DNA from: an uncultured Erysipelotrichaceae bacterium
Lineage (GTDB): Bacteria; Bacillota_I; Bacilli_A; RFN20; CAG-826
Direction: 5' to 3'
DNA length: 64,000 bases
Assembly: GCA_902800025.1 (NCBI GenBank)
Contig: CADCDA010000005.1
Coordinates: 1-64,000 of the forward strand
In this document: piece by piece, positions 1-10,300 of the stretch
Layout: every line of letters starts with the position of its first letter
How positions within the stretch are numbered: the stretch's first letter is position 1
Made by a program: the position numbers and the translations under genes
The notes under the pieces: generated by a model
Told to the model about the DNA's origin: nothing
The model's database searches: none
Seen by the model: the letters and a program-made list of their open reading frames with translations, nothing else

Positions 1-65
1 GGTGGTCCGCATTTCGCCCTTGATGGGGGCGGCTAGTAATAGAGGGCTAATATCTGCCCGACTAT

Positions 66-98
66 GAAAAACCACCGGATTGTCCGGTGGATATTTAT
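66..98. terminator. Bidirectional terminator-like hairpin
   Basis: A perfect 8-bp stem, CCACCGGA (72-79) and TCCGGTGG (83-90), closes a 3-nt loop. Read on the minus strand it is followed by five T, the classic intrinsic terminator form. Read on the plus strand it is followed by a weaker ATATTTATT. The first ~110 bases are visibly richer in G and C than the rest, so this may be the tail of an element that starts outside the window. Confidence 0.6.
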
Positions 99-175
99 TG
101 CTGCCCCGAAAAAATGTGGTTTTCGAAAGATACTACTTGGTTCTACGCTATACTTTTAATGGCTTAGTCCCAATA

Positions 176-632
176 ATGTTTTGCAAAGATAACAAAGTGC
201 TTGTGGATGAGAAATATGGCCAAATTCAAAAGTACTTCTATAGAAGCACTCCAATAAAAAGAGTTGGCTCATTATTACTTTTATTCTCCGGTTTTGCCTT
301 TATTGGCTTATCTATAATGGTAGGAATAAGAACCATTCCAAAAATCAGTCTTGCCTTCCAATATTTTAAAGAAATATTACTATTGCATTGGACTTGGGTT
401 ATTTTAGCTTTCACTGGTGGATTTTTCGCCAACAAACTATATTCAGGAAAAAATATCGTATTCCTACTGCGATATGCGCTTTTATCAATCTAGCTTTTCA
501 ATCCTTATAATTGCCTATACTTCTATTTACGCGATTGATGTTTCTCTTATCGTTATTAACATCATCAGTGGAATTATCGAAATAGCGTATATCTTAGGAT
601 TCTTCCTCACTCTTGAGTACAAAAAGAAATAA
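176..632 (+). pseudogene. Probable frameshifted small membrane protein
   Basis: Two overlapping reading frames each encode hydrophobic segments. Frame one, from an ATG at 176, gives two membrane spans (about nt 260-330 and 370-430) and stops at 493. Another frame, open from about 417, gives two further spans and stops at 632 after a basic tail (EYKKK). Joined near an A-run at 449-454 they would make one four-span protein of about 150 residues, which is why I read it as one broken gene. There is no good ribosome-binding site before 176, and the alternative TTG start at 80 lies inside a hairpin. I do not recognise the family. Two separate tiny proteins, or nothing coding, remain possible. Confidence 0.35.
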
Positions 633-735
633 TAACTAGTAAATATAAAAACTAGTAGGAAGTGAACTGGATTAGTTACTTTTGGGCTAAAAATAACCAA
701 GGGAACGTCTTCTTTTTAACACGCAACATCTACAT

Positions 736-1563
736 TTACTGTTTCAAAGAAGCAAATGCTTCAAAATATCTTTCACCTAATATCAAAATAGATTCCTTGG
801 AGTAATGGTCATTATCTCCGTTATGCAGAACTTCTTCGTTGGTTGGTAGATCATCGCCAGAAACAAATGTAGCGATTCCAATTGCTTTGCACACATCAAT
901 CGTAGCTTTTTCTATTGCCATTGACTGATTATAATAACGTTTTTTCCAACCTCTACATAAGCCACCTGTTATAATTGGAAATTTAAATTGTTTATACTGC
1001 TCTTTGACGGCTAAGAATTCCTTTAAAAGATTAGAATAGTAATAGTCATATCTTTCTTCATCGCTAAATTGAGCGTTTTCAAAAGCATCGTGTTCGCCTT
1101 GATGCCAAAGGAAAGCAACAATTCTATTGTCCTTATTTAGTGATAATCCGATGTTTATCATATCTATCATTCTTTGATATAAAGGGTTGCCAACGCCGTG
1201 TTGGTCAAAAGCAAAACCGCTTCCGCCATAGCCGGTCTTAATAACAAGTATCTTTCTATCCGTCGAATAAAATTTCGATCGCTTATAGCATTCTACAAAA
1301 CTAAGCGACAAATCAGAATTATATGTGCCATCAACTTTTCTTTCTTGTAGTTCTCGAATGATTGTTTCTACAGGGTAGACAAAATCTAAACCGGCGTATG
1401 ATCCATCTTCTTTTAGTTTCATTCCATATTTATTTTTGTCGATGATTTCATAAGCATCGGAAACAATAATGGGTTTGTTAGACGAGGAAACGCCATTACC
1501 TTCTGCATTGCTTTGGCCAGCTAGGATAATGATGTCTAAGGCAATATTATTTATTTTTTTCAT
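736..1563 (-). CDS. SASA-family carbohydrate acetylesterase
   Basis: The 275-residue product matches the sialate O-acetylesterase (SASA, CE6-type SGNH) fold. It has the nucleophile block GQSNAEG with Ser18 near the N-terminus, an oxyanion-type GYGGSGF block in the middle, WHQGEHDA, and a C-terminal DNDH with Asp250 or Asp252 and His253 as likely catalytic acid and base. Such enzymes remove O-acetyl groups from sugars so that glycosidases can proceed. No signal peptide is seen, so it probably acts in the cytoplasm on imported oligosaccharides. It lies 13 nt after the beta-mannosidase gene as third gene of the leftward AraC operon. The exact acetylated substrate cannot be told from sequence. 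Confidence 0.85.
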   Translation of the reverse strand: MKKINNIALDIIILAGQSNAEGNGVSSSNKPIIVSDAYEIIDKNKYGMKLKEDGSYAGLDFVYPVETIIRELQERKVDGTYNSDLSLSFVECYKRSKFYSTDRKILVIKTGYGGSGFAFDQHGVGNPLYQRMIDMINIGLSLNKDNRIVAFLWHQGEHDAFENAQFSDEERYDYYYSNLLKEFLAVKEQYKQFKFPIITGGLCRGWKKRYYNQSMAIEKATIDVCKAIGIATFVSGDDLPTNEEVLHNGDNDHYSKESILILGERYFEAFASLKQ

Positions 1564-1576
1564 GAGAGTTTACCCA

Positions 1577-3934
1577 TTACATATATAGGTTATTCACGCA
1601 CATGATTTCAATGTCTTTGACTTTTATTGGCTTTGAAGATGTGATTTTGATTGGACTATTAGATAGCAAATCAAAATAATTATCACTAAAGACTACTTCG
1701 TTATCGTGAGCATTTAGATAAACCGCTCGTGCAAATGCATCGCATGATGCTTCAAATTCGCAGTCATTAATTTGTTTTAATTTAATGTCCGTTTTTTGAT
1801 ATTTATATTCTTTATCTTTTAAGAAACGATGAATATTTTTTGATAACAAGTTTCCATTCATATCTCTCAAAATTGCAATATATCCATAAAGACTTTCATC
1901 TTCTTTAAAACTTATCGTATCAACACTTGAATATTTATCAACTTTGACATTGATTGTGTCTACATCGGTGACATTAAAATCTAAATCAATCTTGGAATAA
2001 GATAATTGATACATTTGAGTTTTGTTTGTGTCGTTAGAAATAGAGATGCAATTCTTTTTGAATAAAACTAAGTGCTGATTATAAAACCTTTTCGAATAAT
2101 AATGTAAAGCCTTTAGTCCAAAATAATAGTCGATAGAACTTAATGACTGGCATGGCCAACAATCATTAAGTTGCCAATATAACGCTCCGTTGCAGCGGTA
2201 TTTGTTTCCTCTAAGGTTTTCGACACAAAGTTTTATGCCTTCGGCTTGAGCGAGCATAGATAAATATGAGACTTTTTTCATGTTTTTTTCGTTAACATTA
2301 AATTCTCTTCTCACGTATCTCATCATTTTTTCATTACTCTTTTCAGGATCTTTTTGATGAGAAATCATTACTTTAGAATCTAAGCTTAAATCAGATTTGT
2401 CCGTAAATTGACAAATCGTATCATAAGTTGAGAAAGACTGTAGACCGAATTCTGAAAGTAGTCGTGGACGAATATTTAGATAGTCTTCTATTTCTCGATT
2501 GTTTCCCCAAACCCACCAATAATGCGTGTCTAAGTAATTCGTATCACTTGGCGAGGCAAAATAAGGTTCTCCAGATGTTGGAGAAGATGATAAGTAGTAA
2601 AAATCAGTTTCTTGTTTAACAATATCATTCAATAGGTGATGGAACATTTCGATATATTGTTGCGCTTGCTTGTGTCCATGTCCTCTAACGCCGTCTTCAA
2701 CCTCGTTATTACCTGCAACGATAAAAATCGATGCATGATGTCTGATTCTTTTGAGTGTGTTGTTCGTTTCTTCTATAACGTTTTTTCTAAAATGAAGGTC
2801 ATCAATGTTATAACTGCCACAGGCAAACATTAAATCTTGCCAAACTAAAATACCAAGCTTATCACATGTTTCATAAAAGTCATCGTTTGGATAGTAACCC
2901 CCTCCCCACACTCTTATGCAATTGTGGTTAAAATCTTTTACGAGATTAATAAGTCTTTCGGTTCTATCTTTGTTGACAAATGGGATGATATTGTCTTCTG
3001 GAATATAATTTGATCCTTTTAAGAAAACTTTGTTGTCATTCACATATATTGCGAAGTTTCTACCATATTCATCTAATGAATCGTCAATACGTATTTTTCT
3101 AAGGCCAATTTGGAAATGATAACTATCTATTTCTTCGTCACCTAATTCAATTGTTAGATCGTATAAGTTTGGCTCACCGAACCCAACAGGATTCCATAAT
3201 TTTGGTGAATGAATATCGAAAAACAGCCCGTTACTGTATGGTTTTTTGATGCTTAATCCGTGACCTGATAGTGTGACAGTTGCGTTTGTCTCTTTATTAT
3301 TTTCTATATTCAAATCAACTTTGAGTCTCACACTTCCGTCTGTATTAAAATCAATATAATGTCTAAATGATTCTAGGTAACCATTTTTAGTAGATAAGAC
3401 ATAAGATTCACCCATAATACCCATGTCTGGAATAAGTGGACCCCAGTCCCAACCAAACATATAATTCGCTTGTCTAATAATTGTTGAATCTTTATCTGTT
3501 ATGGCATATGACTCGAACAATTTATCTTCATTAGGATATTCTTTGATGTAGTTATAGGATGATTTGAATAAGATTGTTAGTTTGTTCTCAAGCTTCAAAA
3601 TTTTGTTCTCAAGCAAAAAGTAATAACGGATATGCATGTCGCTGACATCGCCAATTAAGACATCGTTTACAAAAATCTTTGCGATTGTGCATATTCTATC
3701 TAAAACAAGATAATTATTTTTATGTAACTCTTCTTTGCTCAAAGAAAAAGTGGTTTCAAATTCATAATCCTTTTTTAGATATGGCAAAACTTTTGACTCA
3801 TTCTCTCTATAATATGGATTTTCAATTATTCCGTTTTCTAAAAGAACACTCATTACTGAGCATGGGAATGATTTACTAACTGCTTCAATATTTTCTGAAG
3901 CTATTTTCCATGATTGATTCAATAGGTGTTTCAT
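1577..3934 (-). CDS. GH2 beta-mannosidase
   Basis: This 785-residue protein has the GH2 layout: an N-terminal jelly-roll sugar-binding domain, an Ig-like domain and a TIM barrel. Mannosidase-type signatures include FGWDWGP and RVWGGGYYPNDDFYE. The acid/base lies in AGNNEVEDG (Glu411) and the nucleophile in LLSEFGLQSF (Glu495). It should release beta-linked mannose, as found at the core of N-glycans or in mannans. No signal peptide is present, so a cytoplasmic role on imported oligosaccharides is likely. Its ATG overlaps the AraC-gene stop by four bases (ATGA), indicating translational coupling. The divergent alpha-mannosidase gene fits joint mannose-glycan use. Confidence 0.93.
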   Translation of the reverse strand: MKHLLNQSWKIASENIEAVSKSFPCSVMSVLLENGIIENPYYRENESKVLPYLKKDYEFETTFSLSKEELHKNNYLVLDRICTIAKIFVNDVLIGDVSDMHIRYYFLLENKILKLENKLTILFKSSYNYIKEYPNEDKLFESYAITDKDSTIIRQANYMFGWDWGPLIPDMGIMGESYVLSTKNGYLESFRHYIDFNTDGSVRLKVDLNIENNKETNATVTLSGHGLSIKKPYSNGLFFDIHSPKLWNPVGFGEPNLYDLTIELGDEEIDSYHFQIGLRKIRIDDSLDEYGRNFAIYVNDNKVFLKGSNYIPEDNIIPFVNKDRTERLINLVKDFNHNCIRVWGGGYYPNDDFYETCDKLGILVWQDLMFACGSYNIDDLHFRKNVIEETNNTLKRIRHHASIFIVAGNNEVEDGVRGHGHKQAQQYIEMFHHLLNDIVKQETDFYYLSSSPTSGEPYFASPSDTNYLDTHYWWVWGNNREIEDYLNIRPRLLSEFGLQSFSTYDTICQFTDKSDLSLDSKVMISHQKDPEKSNEKMMRYVRREFNVNEKNMKKVSYLSMLAQAEGIKLCVENLRGNKYRCNGALYWQLNDCWPCQSLSSIDYYFGLKALHYYSKRFYNQHLVLFKKNCISISNDTNKTQMYQLSYSKIDLDFNVTDVDTINVKVDKYSSVDTISFKEDESLYGYIAILRDMNGNLLSKNIHRFLKDKEYKYQKTDIKLKQINDCEFEASCDAFARAVYLNAHDNEVVFSDNYFDLLSNSPIKITSSKPIKVKDIEIMCVNNLYM

Positions 3935-4761
3935 ATTGTCTTAACCTGTTTATAGTCCTTTTTAAATTTAAGTGGTGAACAGCCAACAAGTTTTATAAAT
4001 TTTGAATAAAAGTTACTTGTTGAAGCAAATCCTGATTCTAAGACTATTTCTGTAATCGATAAGTCGGTTTCAATAATTAGTTTCTTTGCGTACTCAATTC
4101 TTTGATTGATAATAAAATCTTGAATTGTCATTCCATATTGTTTATGAAACATATTGGAAGTGTAATATTTTGAGTAAGAAACATATTCAGCGATTTCATC
4201 AAGGGACACTTTTTGTGTAAAGCGATTGTTCTTTTGTAAGAAATAAATAACTTTAGCTGTAACTGAGTCGTCATATAAAGATGTATTATCTTTGTCTAAT
4301 CTAATGAACAATGTGAATATTATTTCCATTAGGGACACTCTTATGTCTAATGAATTATTGTGATCTTTGTCTTCAATCTCATCTTTTACCATTTTAAATA
4401 GTGAATAGAATTTATCGTATTGCTTATCTGTTAGATGAAAAACGATTGGATTTCTAAAAGAATGGAGTTTTTGAATAATCCAATCTGGAAGGATCGATGG
4501 CTTTACTTTTATATGTGAAAAGGAAATGCCATTAGAAATAATTTGATGATAGTCGACTGGTCGCAACAAAAAGATATCATTTTTTGATAGTTCAAATTCC
4601 TCTCCGTTGAATAATTGTCGACCTTTTCCAGAAGTTACTAATTCAAACTCATAATGGTCGTGATAGTGTAAAGGATAAATCCCTTCTGGCCATTCAGCAT
4701 AGTCAAATTTAATATCGCCATCAAGTATAAAGACTAAATTGTCCTTTTTTTCTTGTTCCAT
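3931..4761 (-). CDS. AraC-family regulator with cupin sensor
   Basis: The N-terminal half (about residues 25-90) resembles the AraC cupin ligand-binding domain (YPLHYHDHYEFELVTSGKG). The last ~100 residues carry two helix-turn-helix motifs of AraC type, with DEIAEYVSYSKYYTSNMF and a second ending near FASTSNFYSKFIK. It probably senses a mannosyl or related sugar and controls both its own operon (beta-mannosidase, esterase) and the divergent alpha-mannosidase gene. I chose the ATG at 4761: a TATAAT box ends only six bases upstream, so a TTG start at 4779 would lie upstream of the expected transcript. The mRNA may be leaderless. Confidence 0.9.
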   Translation of the reverse strand: MEQEKKDNLVFILDGDIKFDYAEWPEGIYPLHYHDHYEFELVTSGKGRQLFNGEEFELSKNDIFLLRPVDYHQIISNGISFSHIKVKPSILPDWIIQKLHSFRNPIVFHLTDKQYDKFYSLFKMVKDEIEDKDHNNSLDIRVSLMEIIFTLFIRLDKDNTSLYDDSVTAKVIYFLQKNNRFTQKVSLDEIAEYVSYSKYYTSNMFHKQYGMTIQDFIINQRIEYAKKLIIETDLSITEIVLESGFASTSNFYSKFIKLVGCSPLKFKKDYKQVKTI

Positions 4762-4767
4762 GTAAAT

Positions 4768-4797
4768 ATTATATAGCAATACTGCATATCACAACAA
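4768..4797 (-). promoter_or_regulatory. Promoter of the araC-type gene, leaderless architecture
   Basis: On the minus strand a perfect -10 box TATAAT occupies 4773-4768, with TTGTTG about 18 bp upstream as a possible -35. Only six bases separate the -10 from the ATG at 4761, so transcription should begin at or within a base or two of the start codon. No Shine-Dalgarno site is present between them. Confidence 0.55.
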
Positions 4798-4884
4798 AAA
4801 GGAATTTTTTATCAATTACTATGATGAGCAAATCGCTATCACAAACTAAAATATTGTTATATTGTTACATAAAGGGCTATATAC

Positions 4885-7377
4885 ATGAAGAAAGTTTTAC
4901 ATTTAGTTTGTAACTCTCATCTCGACCCTGTTTGGCAGTGGGATTGGGACGAGGGTATAAGCGCAACTTTGTCTACTTTTTATGCTGCATGCAATCTTTT
5001 AGAAAAGTACGACTTTATTTTTTGCCATAACGAAGTATTACTCTATGAGTACATTGAGAAATACGACCCAGAACTTTTTGCACGTATTGAAGAATTAGTT
5101 GCACAAGGAAAATGGAAAATTATGGGTGGGTGGTATGTCCAACCAGATTGTTTAGTTCCTTCTGGGGAATCTCTTATTAGGCAATGTTCGTTAGGAAGAG
5201 AATATTTCAAAGAAAAATTCAACGTTCGACCAACAACCGCGATCAATTTTGATAGTTTCGGTCACACTAGAGGCATTCCAACGATTCTAAGAAAATGTGG
5301 ATTTGATTCATATGTTTTTTGTCGTCCGCTCTTGTGCGCTCATTCAATGCATGATGTAGACATGCCTCATGGACCGTACTTATGGGAAGGATATGATGGT
5401 AGTCGTGTTAAAGCCCTTCGCTATGAAGACTCAGAGGCTAACTATACTTCTGTTTTCGGTTACGCAAAAAGGGATATTCTAAGAAAATCTGATTATTATA
5501 AAGATCTAGATGTCCGTCCTATTCTATGGGGCGTTGGCAACCATGGTGGAATGTCTAGTGAAAAGGATTTAGAAGACATCATGGTCTTGATGGATGAAAA
5601 GAAAGGTGAATATATAATTAAACATTCTTCTTTAGAAGATTATTTCAAAGAATGCGGAGAGCCAACTACAGTGGACACCCGTCAATATCTTGCTTTAATT
5701 AAGTCCTATTCTTCAGTTCATCCAATTAAGCTAGCACATGACCAATTAGAAAATACTTTATACTTCACCGAAAAGATTTGTTCAATCGCAAACTTGGCAG
5801 GGAAATATCATTATAACAAAGAAATATTAAAAGACGCCGAACGCGTTTTATGTCAAATTGCCTTCCATGATGTTTTGAGTGGCACCGCAATTAAACTTGG
5901 TACGGATTCATCAATTAGAAAAGCACATCACGCTATTGATGAATTAAAGAAAGAAGCGATGACAGCGTTTGTTCGTCTTGCATCTGATTTACCTAAAGTC
6001 ATCCCTGGCGATGATAATATGGTGGTCTTTAATCCGTTCCCTTATGAATATAATGGACTCGTTGAAACAGAGATTTATCCAGTCAATGCATGCGTTGACA
6101 ACCAAACTTTTAAACTCAATGTTTATGATATCAATGGAAAACCTGTTGATTTCCAAATGATTCATGAAGAAAGTCTAATTGGCCATCAAAAGAGAATCCG
6201 CCTTATCTATGAAGTTAAGGTGCCTGCTTTTTCTCTTACATCTTATGGTGTTCATAATGAGGTCGTAAAAAAAGAAGAAAAAACTTTTGAACAAGACAGC
6301 GACATCATTGTGGAAGACAAGATCAAATATGTTCGTATCTCTCGTAAAACTGGATTCATTGAATCCTTTGTAGTTAATGGAGAAGAATATTTATCTGGTC
6401 CTGGAGGCATTCCATCTATTTTTAACGATGGACCAGATCCATGGGGTTGGAGAATCAATAACTTAACAGACCCTATTTATAATGAGAATGGTTGGCCAGT
6501 TGGGGTTGGCAAATCCACTCTCAAGGATATGAGATGTGACCATTCCTCAAAAGGTATCTATGAAGGTCTTAAAGGTGTCACAATTTTAGAAGACGGAAAA
6601 TTGTTAACAGAAGTTCAATCTCTCTATTCTAGAGGTGAATCTCACGTTATTATCAATTACAAAATCTATAAAAACAAACCAACTGTTGATATGAATATCC
6701 ATGTGCTATTCAACGAACATCAAAAAGGTTTGAAGATTAAATTCCCAATTAAAGGTAGCAAGAGCTATTTTGCTCAAATGGCTTTTGGAGTGGAAAATTA
6801 CTCTGATGACAAGGAATATCCATCAAACCGCTATGTTGGTGTAAGAAAAGGCAATAACTGTTTAGCAATCTATAATCGTAGTGGTATTCATAGCGTTTCT
6901 AAAAAAGGAAAGTATATTACTTTAACTTTGCTTAATGGTTCAGCGTATTGCTGCCATCCAACTAGATCCTATAATCCAATGCTAGTTGATATGAATCGCT
7001 ACGTTCCTTATGTTGAACAAGGCGTGAGTGATTTCTCATTACGTTTACAAGTAAATAAAGTTAGTGAATGTGAAAGATATGCAATGGAATTCAACCAAGC
7101 ACCTTATTCCTTACATTATTTCCCACACGGAGATGGCAAGAATGTGACTAGAGACATTATTACATTGTCCAATCCTGACATTGTAATCGTCGCGCTTAAA
7201 CGCAGAAATAATGAAACCTTCTTAATCCGATTGTATAATGGATTAAGTAAGACAGCATCTACAGAACTACAAATTAAAGGAATAAAAAAGAAAATTTCAT
7301 TTGGCAAATTTGAATTCAAGACTTTTGTCTATGACGGCAAGCAACTAAATGAATCGGAGGATGCTTCAATCTATTAA
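4885..7377 (+). CDS. GH38 alpha-mannosidase
   Basis: The 830-residue product starts with the GH38 zinc-site motif NSHLDPVWQW (His12 and Asp14) and has the nucleophile block NFDSFGH (Asp123). Another expected zinc-ligand region is IAFHDVLSG near residue 330. The C-terminal half is the family's beta-sandwich region. It hydrolyses alpha-mannosidic bonds with retention and needs Zn. No signal peptide is visible, suggesting cytoplasmic action on imported mannosyl oligosaccharides. The start is supported by AAAGGG eight bases upstream. It is divergent from the AraC/beta-mannosidase operon, and its end is followed one base later by the next gene's ATG, suggesting coupling. Confidence 0.93.
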   Translation: MKKVLHLVCNSHLDPVWQWDWDEGISATLSTFYAACNLLEKYDFIFCHNEVLLYEYIEKYDPELFARIEELVAQGKWKIMGGWYVQPDCLVPSGESLIRQCSLGREYFKEKFNVRPTTAINFDSFGHTRGIPTILRKCGFDSYVFCRPLLCAHSMHDVDMPHGPYLWEGYDGSRVKALRYEDSEANYTSVFGYAKRDILRKSDYYKDLDVRPILWGVGNHGGMSSEKDLEDIMVLMDEKKGEYIIKHSSLEDYFKECGEPTTVDTRQYLALIKSYSSVHPIKLAHDQLENTLYFTEKICSIANLAGKYHYNKEILKDAERVLCQIAFHDVLSGTAIKLGTDSSIRKAHHAIDELKKEAMTAFVRLASDLPKVIPGDDNMVVFNPFPYEYNGLVETEIYPVNACVDNQTFKLNVYDINGKPVDFQMIHEESLIGHQKRIRLIYEVKVPAFSLTSYGVHNEVVKKEEKTFEQDSDIIVEDKIKYVRISRKTGFIESFVVNGEEYLSGPGGIPSIFNDGPDPWGWRINNLTDPIYNENGWPVGVGKSTLKDMRCDHSSKGIYEGLKGVTILEDGKLLTEVQSLYSRGESHVIINYKIYKNKPTVDMNIHVLFNEHQKGLKIKFPIKGSKSYFAQMAFGVENYSDDKEYPSNRYVGVRKGNNCLAIYNRSGIHSVSKKGKYITLTLLNGSAYCCHPTRSYNPMLVDMNRYVPYVEQGVSDFSLRLQVNKVSECERYAMEFNQAPYSLHYFPHGDGKNVTRDIITLSNPDIVIVALKRRNNETFLIRLYNGLSKTASTELQIKGIKKKISFGKFEFKTFVYDGKQLNESEDASIY

Positions 7378-7378
7378 T

Positions 7379-10300
7379 ATGAAAGCGTGCAAATTATCCA
7401 TTTTGTTAATAGGTTTATTTACTTCAATGGCTTTAGCGGCTATTGATCTAAACGAATCTTTTACAATTGCTCAAGCTACTAATGTAGTTGAAGGATATTA
7501 CGCAAAAGCAAGCGATGGCTCTAACTTAACAAACATTAAGTTTGAGTTAGAAGAGAATGACGCTCCTCAAGCAAATTATAAACCAGCATCAGCAACCTCA
7601 ATGAAGCTCTTAAAAGAAGATGGGTCGATTGACAATCTTCCTTCGAGTTATGTTGATAGCACTATAGTGTTTACTAAAGTAAGTAATACTCAATACCAAA
7701 TCCCTACGGCAATTTTTGAAGGTGTTGGTAGTGGAATATCTAGAGGAGACACGATTATTTTGAATGGTGACTTCATCTCTGATAGTTGTACCTTACACAT
7801 CAAAGAATCAAAGCTCTATGTTTACACCAAAGACGCAATCGTTACTGTCCCTCATTCAATTAGTAATATCACTTCTTATTTAGAAGACGTCAAAGCAAGT
7901 AAAGACGTGATTAAGGATAGAGATTGGTCGTTCTTATTGTGGGCAGAAGGTATTCCATTTGATGTTTTACCAAGAGCCAACGATGATACTGATAGTCATG
8001 GGTATTTCCCAACCAGCATTCATAACGTCTATGTTAATGGAGAGCCTCATGCGAACTGTTTATATGATGCGATTAGAAGAAGAGACCCATATGACGCTAA
8101 GAACCAATTGTATGAAATTTTTGTCTGCGCAAGCGGTCAAATCGGAACTACCAATCCAGACATTGGCACAGTAGTGGTTTTAGATGGTGTCTTTAATTAT
8201 AAGTATTATGTTCCAGGTCATTTCCCTGAGAACCCAATCTTGGATTTAGAACCAGGAGAAAGCTTTGGCATTCAAATCGACCTCCTTCCGCTTTTAAAAG
8301 TCGGATCAGGTGTTGATGACTATGTGAAAATTGATTTGAAAGCTTATTTATTGGAACAATTTGATCTTTTATATAACCCTGATTTATATGAACCAGATGT
8401 ATATATCCAAATTAATGAGATGCGTGATGCATTAGAGGCATCTTTAACAGATTTAAAAACCGCTAAAGATATTTATTCATCCTACAACTATTACGTCTCA
8501 CAAATGGAATTGTTAGAGACGACAGAAGAGAGCTTCCAATCATTTAAGGATGCGTATATTAACGAAATTAGAAATTATGTTGATGTCTCAATTTATTGGG
8601 ACTCCGTCGCGTTAACGGTTCAAGGTTATATCAATAATTGTGTTGAAACTATCAATCATGCAATCACCACAAAACAAGTAGTGGATGCGGTTAATGAAAC
8701 CAAAACCAAGATCGATAGAACTAAGACTCGTTTATACGATATGGAACAAGCAATCTTAAATAGAACTTCTGGCTGGGAACAATATCTTGCCCCATATGAT
8801 TATGTAACTTTAGATGATTTGTCTTTAGGTGAATCACAGACATTCCATGGTAAAAAGGATCAAAGGCAAAATGATATTGATACATATGATAAAGATAGTA
8901 ATCAAATTAATACATTTGCCGCTAGTGCAGAAAACAAATCTGGAAATGTCGCTTTTACCTTTAATTATCAATCTAACTTTAATCCAACCGAACAAGGCAA
9001 TGTAATTGTTGTTTTACGTGGTGTTAAATATTACGGATATTTCTTTGCTATTGGAACAAGCAAAAGAGGTTTCTTCTTTACACGAACACAGCCTGGCGCT
9101 GATAGTGACCCAGAATTTGAAGGCAGAGAAAACTGTTTTGTCAATGGAAGTTCTAAAACCCCAGTTACAATTAGAACGATTGATTTAATTGAAGGCAATC
9201 GCACTTGGATTAATGTTAACATTGGTGGATTTGATTATCTGGATAAAATTGTCGATTCTTTATCTTTTTGCACTAACGCGCGTGTTGCTTTGCGCAATAA
9301 TAATGGTGAAAATAGTGATGTTGAAGGTACCGCTACAATTAGTAATTACTATCACCCTAAAGCTAAAGCAATTAGCACTAAGTATTATGGAATGTTTAAC
9401 TATAATGGTGGATATAATGACGCCGACAAGACATTGCCTTTAACGCTAGAAGAAAACGAACTCAAATTTAATGCTTCTGAAGGCGTAAATAGTTACGCAA
9501 TTCGTAGCAGTAACATCAAGCTTATTAGAAACAACGTCGAATATTACTTTGGAAAAACTGATGTTCCTACAATCGGAAAATATAGCGAAACTGGTTATCG
9601 CTTATATCTATCTAAGTTATTCAATAATCAAATCAGCTCTTTTGAAGACGGAGACACACTTGTTGTTTCTGATGCCTTTGCATATTTTGATGATGATTTG
9701 ATGAATAAAACATCATTTGAGGTCGGAACATCTCGATTTGTGTATTCGGCCTCTGATAAATCTTGGAGTCAAGTTACCTCCTTAGAAGACGCTAAGACTG
9801 ATGCAATTAAAAGATTAAATAACTATGCGACCGATGAATTCTTGAATCAATTTGATGAATCGGGAAAAGAACAAATTAACGACTTAATTAATAACGCAAA
9901 AATGTATGTGAACAATCAAACCTCGGTTGAGGGAGTAAACACTGTATTTGATAACGCTGTTAAGTCGATTAAAGCAGTAAAAACCACTTTACAAAAATAT
10001 CAAGAGGAAGTCATATCTCTTATATCTTCTTATAAACAAGATCATTATAGTGATTATCGCGAAGAAGAACTTGAACTCATAATGTCTTATAAACAAGAAG
10101 CTTCTGAACAAATTATGAATGCCTCATCTAAGCAAGAAATTGATGGTATTTATGAAACCACAATTGAAAAGATTGATGCTGTTTTGACTGATGAAGAAAT
10201 GTCAACAAAAGAATTAAAAGAAGCAAAATATCAAGGCATTAATGATATTAAGAATAGATATGCATCTTTAGTGAATGATTCGATGAGTGATGAGAAGTTA

